From contig OY992540.1 of the NCBI GenBank assembly GCA_963921195.1, positions 15,383,136-15,447,135 of the forward strand: a stretch of 64,000 nucleotides of DNA, given 5' to 3'. The DNA comes from Pegoplata infirma. Taxonomy: Eukaryota; Arthropoda; Insecta; Diptera; Anthomyiidae. Shown piece by piece: positions 41,418 through 51,562 of the stretch. The translations under genes were made by a program, and so were the position numbers. Under the pieces are notes generated by a model, which was given only the letters and a program-made list of their open reading frames with translations, was not told the DNA's origin and searched no databases. Within the stretch, counting starts at the first letter, position 1. The number at the start of each line of letters is the position of its first letter.

Positions 41418-41612
41418 CGTCTGTCTGTCTGTCTGTTGAAATCACGTTTTTGGCAATACTCCGAAACCGATTTAAACGCATGGGGTACCAAAAGTTGCGT
41501 AATTTTCCCAGGCAAAAACTCATGTATTTTTTTTTAAATCGGTTAAGTATTTTAAAAGTTATGAGCGAATTACTAAAAAACACAATTTTTTTTTCAACAT
41601 AACCCTAATTTA
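41246..41612 (+). mobile_element. DINE-1/mini-me-like element, 5' part with variant body (A9)
   Basis: A-type head and core, then (GTCT/GTCC)n at about 41384-41436, but after TGTTGAAATCACG the body is different: CGAAACCGATTTAAACGC...GGCAAAAACTCATG...AAGTTATGAGCGAATTAC. The two overlapping frames over the microsatellite (41365-41602) are Ser/Val/Cys or Thr/Asp/Arg repeats and not genes. A matching 3' end may be the one at 43455-43516. Confidence 0.65.
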
Positions 41613-42002
41613 ACTCATATTTTGTGTGATACATAAGAAAGAAAACGGAAATGAAAAAAAAAAACTGAGAGAAAGGAAACAAATCTTTACAAAAAAGCTT
41701 TAAAATATGTAAAACAAAATCTTAATTTAATTAAAAAAAAGTTCGTTAAGTAATAATAAAAAAATTAATAGTTATTTTTATATAGCATGTGTGTGTGTGT
41801 GTCCATTTTTTGCTTCGTCATATTAACGGGGTTGCCAGACTTTTTTTTGGCCTTGTCGCCAAACCGGATGTAAAATATCGCCAAAATTCATTTTTTTTCA
41901 GATTTCTTAAAAAAAAAAAATATTTTCATTTAAAAAAATAAATTTTGTTAAATAATAAAATACAGAAATAAACTTTATGGCAAAAATCGCCCAAATCCGG
42001 GA
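41613..42002. other. AT-rich stretch between repeat units
   Basis: Has a (GT)n run near 41789-41801, and two phrases in inverted relation, GGTTGCCAGAC...TCGCCAAACCGG (about 41831-41870) and GGCAAAAATCGCCCAAATCCGGG (about 41979-42001), possibly the ends of a small element. Not resolved. Confidence 0.35.
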
Positions 42003-42074
42003 AATTTATATATATAAAAGAGTAATATGACTGACTGACATACTCATTCATCATCGCCCAGCCCAAACCGCTGA

Positions 42075-42880
42075 AGTTAGAGACTTGAAATTTGGACTGT
42101 AGTTTGACCTTCCGGAATAAAGATCCACTAAGGCTGGATTTTTGCCAATGTTGATTCTAAGGGGGTAAAAAGGGTAAAAAACTGTACTTTTGGTACTTTT
42201 AATATCTCCCGATATAATGGTCATAGAGACTTGAAATTTGGACTGTATGTTACCCTCCCGCAATATAGATCCACTATAGCTGGAGTTTAGCCAATGGTAA
42301 GGGCGTAAAAATGGTAAAAAACTGTACTTTTTGTACTTTTTAAATCTTTTGATATAATGATCATAGAGACTTGAAATTTGGACTGTATGTTACCCTCCCG
42401 GAATATAGATCCATTAAGGCTGGATTTTTGCCAGTGTTAATTCTAAGGGGGTCAAAAGGGTAAAAAACTGTACTTTTGGTGCTTTTTATATCTCCTGAAA
42501 TAATGGTCATAGAAACTTGAAATTTGGACAGTATGTTCACATCCTAGAATATAGATCCAGTACGGCTGGATTATTGCCAATGTTGATTCCAAGAGGGTAA
42601 AAAGGGAAAAAATCTGTACTTTTGGCACCTTTTATATTTCCTTAAAAAATTGTCACATAGACTTGAAATTTGGACTGTATGTTCACCTCCCGGAATATAG
42701 ATCCCCTAAGGCTGGGTTTTTGCCAATGAATTTTCTAATAGGGTAAAAAGGGTAAAAATATGTACTTTTGTTACAGTTTTGATTCTACTGAGGTAAAATG
42801 GGTAAAAAAGTACTTTTGGTACTTTTTTTTATTTACTGAAATTTTATTCAAACTTGAAATTTAGAATGTAGGATCCTGAA
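42075..42880 (+). repeat. 145-bp tandem repeat, about 5-6 units
   Basis: The phrase GAGACTTGAAATTTGGACTG recurs at about 42081, 42226, 42367, 42512 (diverged) and 42659, and weakly near 42853, a period of about 140-146. Each unit goes on with ATAGATCCACTA.GGCTGG, TTTTGCCAATG, GGGTAAAAA and CTGTACTTTTGGTAC. Minus frames such as 42051-42263 are read through the units. Confidence 0.75.
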
Positions 42881-42928
42881 ATAAAACATTCTGGAACAAG
42901 TACTTTCCGAAAATTCTGTACCGTTTTC

Positions 42929-43386
42929 AAAAAGTACCTTTTATAAAAAGTACCTTTTATAAAAGGTTCCTTTATAAAAAGTACCTTTTATAAAAAGTAC
43001 CTTTTATAAAAAGTACCTTTTATAAAAAGTACCTTTTATAAAAAGTACATTTTATAAAAAGTACCTTTTAAAAAAAGTACCTTTTTTAAAAAGTACCTTT
43101 TTTAAAAAGTACCTTTTATAAAAAGTACCTTTTATAAAAAGTACCTTTTATAAAAAGTACCTTTTATAAAAAGTACCTTTTATAAAAAGAACCTTTTATA
43201 AAAAGAACCTTTTATAAAAAGTACCTTTTATAAAAAGTACCTTTTATAAAAATTAACTTTTATAAAAAGTACCTTTAATAAAAAGTATATTTTATAAAAA
43301 GTACCTTTTATTCAAAGTACCTTTTATAAAAAGTATATTTTATAAAAAGTACCTTTTATAAAAAAAAACTTTTATAAAAAGGTACC
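42929..43386. repeat. 16-bp tandem array TTTTATAAAAAGTACC
   Basis: About 28 head-to-tail copies of a 16-base unit with point variants (for example AAAGAACC, AAAGTATA, TTTTTTAAAA). Each unit contains the self-complementary TTTTATAAAA and AAAAGTAC/GTACTTTT, so either strand can fold. The unit appears to derive from the GTACTTTT part of the 145-bp repeat just upstream. Confidence 0.9.
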
Positions 43387-43601
43387 GAAAGTACACTTTT
43401 TGGTACTTTTTTATTTCCTGAGGTATAAATAAAACAAACTTTTTTGTTTTTTAAATCATCTCATTGGTGGAGGGTATTTAAAGATTCGGCACAGCCGAAT
43501 ATAGCTTTCTTACTTGTTTTTTTTTTAATTTTGGCAAAAAGTTCGAGCAAATTCATGGGAAATTTAACTGACGAATCACCGGTTTTGTTTATTTTTGGTT
43601 C

Positions 43602-44094
43602 ACAGAAAAAATTTGAAACGAATTTCAATTAACAAAAACACGGATTCAATAAATTTTTTGATTGAAATTCCTCCAATCAAAAAAATTGTTATACCAATTA
43701 TCAAATTGTAGGTGATTGATTGAACATTTTTTCAATCAAACATTTTTTTGATTTTGATCAAATATTTGATCAAGTTTTTATTTATAGTCAATCAAAATAA
43801 TGATTGATTTAACAAATGAATTGTAAGCTTATGACAAAATTGTCAAAAAATGCATCATTTTTGCTTTCCAAGATGTTGCCAACAATAAAAAAGTAAACCC
43901 CGATTATTTTGTATATTTTTGAATTAATCTATTCAAATAAATTAAAGCAAAAAAAAAATCTGGTTTGTTGAAAATTTGTAATTCGATAGTTAAAGCAAAT
44001 AACAAAAATTTTAATCAAAACATTGATTGACGCATTTAAATTTTGTTGATCAATAAGTTTAATTGAAAATTTTTAGCCAATAATTTTTTGTGTG
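43602..44094. mobile_element. CACA-ended inverted-repeat MITE
   Basis: Starts CACAGAAAAAATTTGAAACG and ends with the complement of CACACAAAAAATTATTGGC. The body repeats AATCAAAAAATGTTTGATTG-like words on both strands (TTGATTGAA, TTCAATCAAA, TTTGATCAAA). TSD uncertain. It resembles the J family in its ends only. Confidence 0.5.
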
Positions 44095-44936
44095 TTATTT
44101 GATAGAGCTTCGTAAATGATTAAAAACTATTTTTTTTTTTATCAAAACTTTGGAAGATATGGGCGATTAAAAAAGCACTTTTTTGACAATATTGACTTTT
44201 AGACAGTTGTTTAACATTTTTGCGCTCAGAAACCCTAAGTCGAACGAATAAACTTATAATAACAATATTGTATATAAAATTATGAAGATTTAAAACTTAG
44301 AATTTTTTTTTTTCAAGAATTTCAACAGAAAATGTTGAAAACCATATTTCATTGTCCTTTTTTCCTGGGAAGGACACCATGGATTTCCAAAAACAAAATT
44401 TTGTATTAAAGTTTAGAACGTCCTTTTAATTTCGGGAAATTTTTTCCTGTGAACATTTTTTTATAAAATTTTTTCCTTCTTTTTCTTTTTTTAAATTGGC
44501 GGTAAATTTCTCCTCCCCTCCCCACCCCTTTGAATCCACGCATGTAAGGTACAAGGATATTGTGGTATATTAATACCTTTACCACTCTGGGGTACATTAA
44601 AAAACTTTAAAGACAACAAAAAAAACTTGTAAATTGTCAAAAAAGTTTACTGATTCCCAACAAACAGTTTTATTTTACTAAGCATATTACTAATTTTTAT
44701 TACTAAACATATTGACAAATATGTCGCTGAACTATGTATGTATCTTTTTTAAAGACTTTACAGAGCCTTGCCGTAACACTCGTGCCCTTTACCTCCTCAC
44801 AAAAAGTTTCATAAGAATCAAGTTGGACATCCCGCATTTTTTCCTGTATTCCTTTTGTAAGGGGTGGTAATTGTTCCAGTCAGAATCCTTTCGCGATTTA
44901 AATTTCTATTCAGAAGCTTTCTTGAACTTTTTCTTA
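44095..44936. other. No feature recognised
   Basis: Mixed AT-rich sequence. The minus frame 44406-44597 (63 codons, Lys/Arg-rich) has no domain I know. A ATGTATGTATC phrase and a CTTTACCTCCTCAC region (about 44788) are present, but no element boundary was found. Confidence 0.35.
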
Positions 44937-45436
44937 CATTCAAAAAAAAACTAAAAAAGTTCCGTAATCCCATTTTCCAATATTTGACAGTTTTCCTTGT
45001 TTTTTAACAAATAATTTTCCATAGAAATTTATTTTTTTTTTGTAATTTTACAGTTTTTCTTGAAATTTTACAAATTTCCAAGGTATTTTACAAAAAAATC
45101 TAGAAAACTTAGGAGAATTTCTTGTAAGTTTTATTTCGCCGAAAAAGTTGTAAATTTACAACTTTATTGGTAAAAATCTTGTAAAATTAAAAAAAAATTT
45201 CGTAAATTTTACCTACTAGGAATTCTTGTAAAATAGGAGGTAGCAAAAAATCTTTGTAAGTTTTATCGCATCAAAAAATTGTAAATTTACAATTTTATTA
45301 GTAAAAACCCTGCAAAATTACAAAATTTTTGGTAAAAAGTTTGTAAAATAACAAGCAATTTTTGTCAAATAGGAGGTAGCAAAAAAAAAAAGTTACAAAG
45401 TTTTCTTGTAATTTAACAAGGTTTTTGTTTTGCGTG
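44937..45436. mobile_element. TA-TSD MITE T4
   Basis: Ends CATTCAAAAAAAAACT and the complement of CACGCAAAACAAAAACCTTG, with TA on both sides (44935-44936, 45437-45438). The body is made of GTAAAATTACAA/TTGTAAATTTAC words and contains AAAATAGGAGGTAGCAAAAA (about 45231), a phrase also found in T5 and T6. No ORF. Confidence 0.75.
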
Positions 45437-45438
45437 TA

Positions 45439-45851
45439 GCTTGCCAAGTTCTATGTTCCACAAAGGAACTGAGTAACCTGTATTGAAATTCACTAACTTT
45501 TAAAAGACAAAATTCGGTAGTTATATCGAAATTTAACTTATCAACAAAAAAAATTTTTGAAGATAAAATATCCGAAATTTGAAAACAAAAAACTAAATTA
45601 AAATCATCCATTTTGGGGCAGATAGGTAGACACAACAATAGTCTCTACCACTTTACCCTCCTTACGAAGTCGTACACTAATTGGGACGACGACTTGGCAA
45701 TCATACAGGCCCTTGGCCGCAGTGATCTTGTGTCACACTAGATTGACCTCATCTAACCATACTTAAAGCTAAACATGTCCTTTAACTGCACATTGTTCTT
45801 GTTATTATTAAGATTAATTGAGGATCGGTATGCAACATAGGATAACTACTG
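45439..45851. other. Mixed-composition sequence, no feature recognised
   Basis: Less AT-rich than most of the window (for example TCGTACACTAATTGGGACGACG near 45670). The minus frame 45393-45638 begins in it but its C-terminus lies inside T4. No conserved domain is visible. Confidence 0.35.
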
Positions 45852-46280
45852 CACAGAAAATAAAATCGTCAAATTTAAATCAACAAACATCAATTTTAAA
45901 TCAACCAAACATGATATTAACCAAACATGTAGTAAAAACGGCCGCCTGTTAGTCCATAATACAAAACTTCGATTTTGTTTTCAACAAACTCATTCAAGTA
46001 ATTTTATTTCAAAATTCTTCTATCATGTCAGTAAATAATGTGTGTGTTTGTTAAATTTCTTTGTTGAAAAAAAAGACCCATTTACTTTTGTAAGATCAAC
46101 AAATCGTGTTTGTGTTTGTTGAATTTCTTTGTTGAAAGAAACACAATTATATTTTCAACAATCAAAATATACAATGTTTGTTGATATTACAAATTTTCGT
46201 AAAGGAGCACTTTCAGTGAAAAAATTAATTGTATTCACAAATATGGGGGTCAATATAACAATTCGTTTTTTTTTTCTGTG
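45852..46280 (+). mobile_element. CACAG-ended MITE, copy J2
   Basis: Starts CACAGAAAATAAAATCGTCA and ends TTTTTTTTCTGTG, with TG on both sides (45850-45851, 46281-46282), a possible 2-bp TSD. Nearly collinear with the inverted copy J1 at 5329-5767. The internal unit TGTTTGTTGAATTTCTTTGT recurs two to three times. Confidence 0.7.
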
Positions 46281-46282
46281 TG

Positions 46283-46700
46283 CATAGAAGAGCAGAAGCC
46301 GCTTTGCTGTATTGCAAGTTAATTTGGGTAAAAGAAATGTGATCTTTGCTGTCATATGAGACTTTGCCAAACATTTTGCTTACGACTAATCCTTATCATT
46401 GCCACGGATACGAAATGAAATTCGTCCGAGATTGAGTTAAGGACGCATTCGTATATTGAACGAAGGACTTCCAGAGATTGCACTTCCACTTCTTCAACAA
46501 GAAGTGAGTCCGGGTCATGCCCTCCTGTTTGTAGGACTTCCAGTTTCCGGTTCGAAGGTCTTCGTTCTGCATATTCTTGCGAGCACTTCATTGATCTTGA
46601 AATTGTCAGGAATCGCCGCTGCTCGCAGCAGCCTGCGAAGACTGCCACAATTTACAATTGTATTTACGCACACTCGTCACACAAAACGTTAATAACATTG
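46283..46700 (-). CDS. Weak candidate exon or gene remnant
   Basis: This is the one stretch with balanced base composition and no repeat match in the window. On the minus strand an open frame covers 46352-46648. The first in-frame ATG, near 46590, is followed by MKCSQEYAERRPSNRKL, then an acidic segment DPDSLLVEEVEVQSLEVL, and it ends near WQSLI. A second minus frame is also open over about 40 codons (AAIPDNFKINEVLARICRTK), so the true frame is unsure and a frameshifted remnant is possible. I recognise no domain, no clear splice sites and no polyA signal. It could equally be an unmatched part of a mobile element. Confidence 0.22.
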
Positions 46701-47028
46701 AGTTTCAGTCACGCGTGAGTAACATGAATCACGGACTTATTTTTTTTTAAAGAAGCAAAACTCAAGCTGCCTATGAATTACTAATGGAACCGTGATGCTT
46801 TTTTTCGGAAAGGGGGTAGAAGGGAGATGAAAGATTTAAAAGAAAGAAGGGCTTCATTACGGCACTGCAATTGCATGTGTTGTTAATTTTGAGTACATAT
46901 GTAGCAACGCCTTTTGTTGTTGATTTGACGATTTATTTCGAAGCTGTGTTTAATAGCCATTATTTTATTATTTTACTTCGTTAACGTTTTAGCGTCATTT
47001 ATCAACGACGGAGGGGATGCAATAAATA
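46701..47028. other. Mixed-composition sequence next to the Helitron
   Basis: Not repeated in the window. GAAACTCAATGTTATTAACG and TCACGCGTGA (46709-46718, palindromic) lie at its left. If the candidate exon is real, this would be its upstream region. I see no TATA box at a fitting distance. Confidence 0.3.
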
Positions 47029-47057
47029 TCTATATATATAAAAATGGATGTGTGTAT

Positions 47058-47792
47058 TAGCATGTCCCGAAATCAGGAAATTTTGGAATTTCTTTAGGGC
47101 ATACCCCTAGAACGATGCTTATTGAAGAGCTGTTTACGGGAAAAATAATTTAAAAAAATTTGGAGGTCATCTTCAGGGCGCAACTAGCGCTTAAAGTTTG
47201 CATCCGTGGTGCATTTGGTCAAATTTTTTTTTTTTTTTTTTTGAAATTGGTGCCAAAAGTTTCCTTAGGTAGTGTACATTCAGGAAAAAATATTTATAAA
47301 GTTTTCATGGAGCAATTTTGGTCCAGCGCAACGTTTTGAAACTTCGTAGATGCATAATTTAATACATATATTTTTAAGTTTTTGTAAAGAACAGTTTTTT
47401 ATACAAAGGCTTGAACATAAACTCCGTTTTATACAAAATCTTAAAAGAGCTCTTGCAAACTCCGGTTTTTACAAAAACTTAAAAAAATATATAATAAATT
47501 ACACCTTTTCAAAATTTCAAAACGTTGTTCTGGAACAAAATTGCTCCATGAAAACTTTACAAATATTTTTTCCAGAATGTACTCCACCTAACAAAACTTT
47601 TGGCACCAACTTTTAAAATAAAAAAAATATTTTTTTTTTTGACCAAATGCACTACCAATGCAAACTTCAATCGCTGGTTGCGCCCTGAAGATGACCTCCA
47701 AAAATTTTTTAATTTTTTTACCCGTTATCAGCTCTTTACTAAGCATCATTCTAGGGGTATGCCCTAAAATTTTTAATTATCGGGACACCCTA
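47058..47792. mobile_element. hAT foldback MITE, 735 bp
   Basis: Ends TAGCATGTCCCGA and the complement of TAGGGTGTCCCGA, perfect 8-bp TSD GTGTGTAT (47050-47057, 47793-47800). The arms mirror over most of the length (TTTAGGGCATACCCCTAGAA left, complement right, near 47746-47767), with centre near 47430. The 88-codon frame 47350-47616 lies across the centre and is not a gene. Confidence 0.9.
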
Positions 47793-47816
47793 GTGTGTAT
47801 GTATGTGGGTATGTAT

Positions 47817-49336
47817 TAGGGTGGGTCGATGAAATGCATATTTGCGAATCTCGTGTACTAATAGCAAAAACTCGACGCGCATTTTCGAGCTGATAACGGG
47901 AAAAATCATGAAAAAATTTTAGGAGGGTACTTTTAGGCCTCTACAAGCGGTTTTAGTTCGCGGTTTTTGGAAAAAAAATATTTTTTTTGATTTTTTAAAA
48001 ATATTTTAAAAATTAAGTAAAATAATGCTTATTACAAAACAATATCCAAACAAAATTTATCTCGCCAATTTTAGCCCGTGGATGCGTTTTTATACCCAGA
48101 AAAGTTCGATTTATATATAGAAAAAAAAATATTTTTTATTTCATAATAGCACTCAAATGGTGCATAAGGCCAATTTAAGAACATGAATGATAAAAATTAA
48201 AAAATTGCGGATATTTATAGCAATCCACAAGTGCAAAAAATTCGCAAATTCAAAAAAAATTAAAAATGGGTATCAAAATTTTGGTAAAATAAAGCGTTTT
48301 AAGATAATGATAAAAAACAAAACAAATTGGCGGCTATTTATAACAATTCGCAAGCGCAAAAAATTCGCAAGTACCAAAAAAAATTAAAAAATGGAAAAAT
48401 GGGTATCAAATTTTTGGTAAAATAAAGCGTTTTCAGAAAAAAAAATAAAAAATATATATTAGAGGATCAATTTGGTCCATGGATGCATTTTGAAAATCTG
48501 ATGGTTTTTTTTTGGTTGATATTTAAATGTTTATTTACGATTGTAGTTGGTCCATGGATGCATTTTAAAATCTGAAAAGTTTATTTATTTTATGGAATGG
48601 ACCAACATCAATTATAAATAAACGTTTAAATATCAAACAAAAAAAAAAACCATCAGATTTTAAAAATGCATCCATGGACCAAATTGATCCTCTAATATAT
48701 ATTTTTTATTTTTTTTCTGAAAACGCTTTATTTTACCAAAAATTTGATACCCATTTTTCCATTTTTTAATTTTTTTTGGTACTTGCGAATTTTTTGCGCT
48801 TGCGAATTGTTATAAATAGCCGCCAATTTGTTTTGTTTTTTATCATTATCTTAAAACGCTTTATTTTACCAAAATTTTGATACCCATTTTTAATTTTTTT
48901 TGAATTTGGGAATTTTTTGCACTTGTGGATTGCTGTAAATACCCGAAATTTTTTAATTTTTATCATTCATGTTCTTAAATTGGCCTTATGCACCATTTGA
49001 GTGCTATTATGAAATAAAAAATATTTTTTTTTCTATATATAAATCGAACTTTTCTGGGTATAAAAACGCATCCACGGGCTAAAATTGGCGAGATAAATTT
49101 TGTTTGGATATTGTTTTGTAATAAGCATTATTTTACTTAATTTTTAAAATATTTTTAAAAAATCAAAAAAAATATTTTTTTTCCAAAAACCGCGAACTAA
49201 AACCGCTTGTAGAGGCCTAAGAGTACCCTCCTAAAATTTTTTCATGATTTTTCCCGTTATCAGCTCGAAAATGCGCGTCGAGTTTTTGCTATTAGTACAC
49301 GAGATTCGCAAATATGCATTTCATCGACCCACCCTA
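47817..49336. mobile_element. hAT foldback MITE, near-perfect 1.5 kb palindrome
   Basis: Ends TAGGGTGGGTCGATGAAATG and complement, perfect 8-bp TSD GTATGTAT (47809-47816, 49337-49344). The two arms of about 740 bases differ at only a few positions by eye; centre near 48580. Mirrored frames at 48187-48387 (+) and 48766-48966 (-) encode nearly the same Lys/Ile-rich peptide, as a palindrome must. No transposase is present. Confidence 0.93.
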
Positions 49337-50640
49337 GTATGTATGTATGTTCCGTATGGACTCGAAAACGGCTGGACCGATCTTGATGAAATTTTCAGGA
49401 AATATTCTAAATAGCCTGGGGAGTACACTGTGCAGTCAGCTTTTTGATTTTCTGTCTGTGGGCGGAGGGGCGTGGCTAAATCTAATTTTCACATCGGACC
49501 AATAATGGCATCTATATATAAAAATCGGATGGACCAATTTTGATGAAATTTAAACCAAAGACAGTACTAACAGAGTACTAACTATATGCCGAATTAGAGC
49601 AGGATCGGACAAATGGGCGTAAAATGTCATGCTTTTTTTGCCTGTGAGCGGAGGGGCGTGGCAAAATCTAATTTTTACATTGCACCACTAGTGGCAGCTA
49701 TATATAAAAAACGGATTGACCGATTTTGATAAAACTTAAACCAAAGATAGTTCTAACCAAGTACTAACTATGTGCAAAATAAGAGCGTGATCGAACAAAT
49801 GGGCGTAAAATGCCATGCCCCTTTGTATTGAATTGAATGTTATTTCTGCATGCTCCGCAATAACGCAAAAACTGTTGATTCGATTTTAATTAAATTTTCA
49901 GTACTGATAGTGTTAGCCGAGTGCGGAACTATAGACCATGTTATACTACGATTGGAAAAAGGGGCGTAAAATGCCAGCCCCTTTGTTGTATACTGGACGT
50001 TGTCTGCCTGTTTCGCAATCACGCAAACAACTGAAAAGATTCTCTTGACATTTTCACTACATACAGTGCTAACCAAGTGCATATGTATAAGATCGATATT
50101 GGAAAAGGGATCAAAATTGCAACGCCCTTTGTACTTTACTGACCACGATTATACAAAGAGGCGTAAATTACCATGGCCCTTTGTTTTATACTGAACGTTA
50201 TATCTGCCTGTTTTGAAATTACGCAAAAACGGATAAGCCGAATCTGTCACTACTGATTGAACTAACCGAGCGGGAACTGTAGGTAATATGTAGAGTGCGA
50301 TTCGGCAAGAGGATATAAAATGTCACTCCCGTTTTTATAAATAAAAAGTTATTTCCTCTTCTTTCGCAATCAAACAAAAACGGCAAAGGTAATATCAATG
50401 AACAGATAGTACCAATCAAGGATGCAGCATGGAACTTGAGACTATCATGATTCGATAAAAATGCGTTAAATGACACGCCCCTTTGAACTATACTTAACGT
50501 TATGTCTGTCTGTTTCGAAATCACGCAAAAATGGCTGAACCGATTTTGTAGAGATTTCTCTAGAGATAGTGCTAACCGAGGGTGGAACCAAAGGTTACTA
50601 GCTGGACCCGGACCTGTACTTTAATTTTGTCCATCACTAT

Positions 50641-51562
50641 ATTTAAATTAAGATGCAATATAAAACAGTTTTTTTCCTAGGGCCAGCTTTTAATCAAAAA
50701 AGTGTTAAATAACTCAAAAACCATAGTGAAAATATCTTAGCTTAAAACTATGTTCGGATGATTTTTTACAGAATTTCATAATGATTCTGTAATAATACCA
50801 AATTAATCACATTTCAAGAAGTAACTTTTGATCTTTTTTAAAAAAGAGACATTTAAAGGGTTAAAATATTTTACGAATATTTTGTGCATCAAATTTGAAT
50901 AGGGGTCATCAAAGCTAGCAAATTCATCGGATGTGTAATTTGTTTAAAATGCAAAGTTGTTAAATTTGCACATATGGAGCTTTTCATTTCAAAAGTACCA
51001 CGAAAGCCAAGCTTACAGATTTTATAGTCCTATATGGAACTAACAAATCGTGGAAAAGTTTTGGTTTTTAAGAAAATTGGCGTGGTCAAATATGGTAAAA
51101 TTTATCAAATTTTGCATGACATCACTTTGTGTGTATTTTTTCTATATTAACTGAACAATTTAATTCAGAACTCTGTCTGAATTTTCCAAATTAAACCTAA
51201 AAGTCAATGTAGCAAAAACACGTCAGTTTCATTTTTTAGGTTTTAAATCAAAATTCCAAATTTTTAGCGAGCGTTTATTTTTAGTTTGCGAGAAAAATTA
51301 ACTTTGAACTCTAAAGTATCGTAAAATATGCTTAAATTGAGAAATATTGCAAGACATCGCTTTATGTTTAATTTTTTCTACTGTAACTCAATAATTCTGA
51401 AGTTTCCGAAACACATCTATTATTTAGAGTTTAGTATGGGCTATCGATTGTCTTTATTGGTTTTTGTAAAAAGTCAGAACTGGTTCTAAATTTTTAAAAT
51501 TTCTAATTAAAACTATTTTTTTTTTAACACGCCAGTTTATTTTTTTTTTAATATTACTAAAT
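50641..51562. other. No feature recognised
   Basis: Mostly non-repetitive AT-rich sequence. AACTCAAAAACCATAGTG and TTTTTCCTAGGGCCAGC are present near the left. No ORF above about 60 codons, and no TIR pair was found. It may still belong to Helitron 1 or to an older element. Confidence 0.35.

Larger units (their letters stand above)
42003..43516 (+). mobile_element. Helitron/DINE-like unit with two tandem arrays
   Basis: Starts near TTTATATATATAAAAG, like the TCTATATATATAAAA 5' ends at 47029, and ends with GGAGGGTATTTAAAGATTCGGCACAGCCGAATATAG...TTACTTGTT. The TTCGGC/GCCGAA hairpin just before the terminus is typical of DINE-like 3' ends. The body consists of two tandem arrays (see separate entries). 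No Rep/helicase coding sequence is present. Confidence 0.6.
47029..50640 (+). mobile_element. Helitron 1, non-autonomous, 5' end split twice
   Basis: 5' end A|TCTATATATATAAAAATGG at 47029, the usual insect Helitron start. The (GTAT)n-rich segment after it is interrupted by palindromic hAT MITEs at 47058-47792 and 47817-49336 and resumes with GTATGTATGTTCCGTATGGACTCG. From 49370 the body is a tandem series of about 150-190-base units with AACGGCTGAACCGATTTT, GTGCTAACCGAG and GGGGCGTAAAATGCCACGCC, the same repeat as in Helitron 2. No 3' hairpin with CTRR was found, so the right edge is approximate and the 3' end is probably lost. Confidence 0.72.

Noticed and set aside
41365..41602. Frames rich in Ser/Val/Cys and in Thr/Asp/Arg-Gln
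   Set aside because: They are the GTCY microsatellite translated on both strands.
42929..43386. CRISPR array
   Set aside because: Units are contiguous 16-mers without spacers, and the DNA is eukaryotic.
48187..48966. Two near-identical 66-codon frames on opposite strands
   Set aside because: They are mirror readings of the two arms of one palindromic MITE, not duplicated genes.
50590..50640. Helitron 1 3' end at ACTAGCTGGACCCGG
   Set aside because: The order is wrong for the plus strand: CTAG comes before the CCGG-rich part, and no hairpin precedes it.
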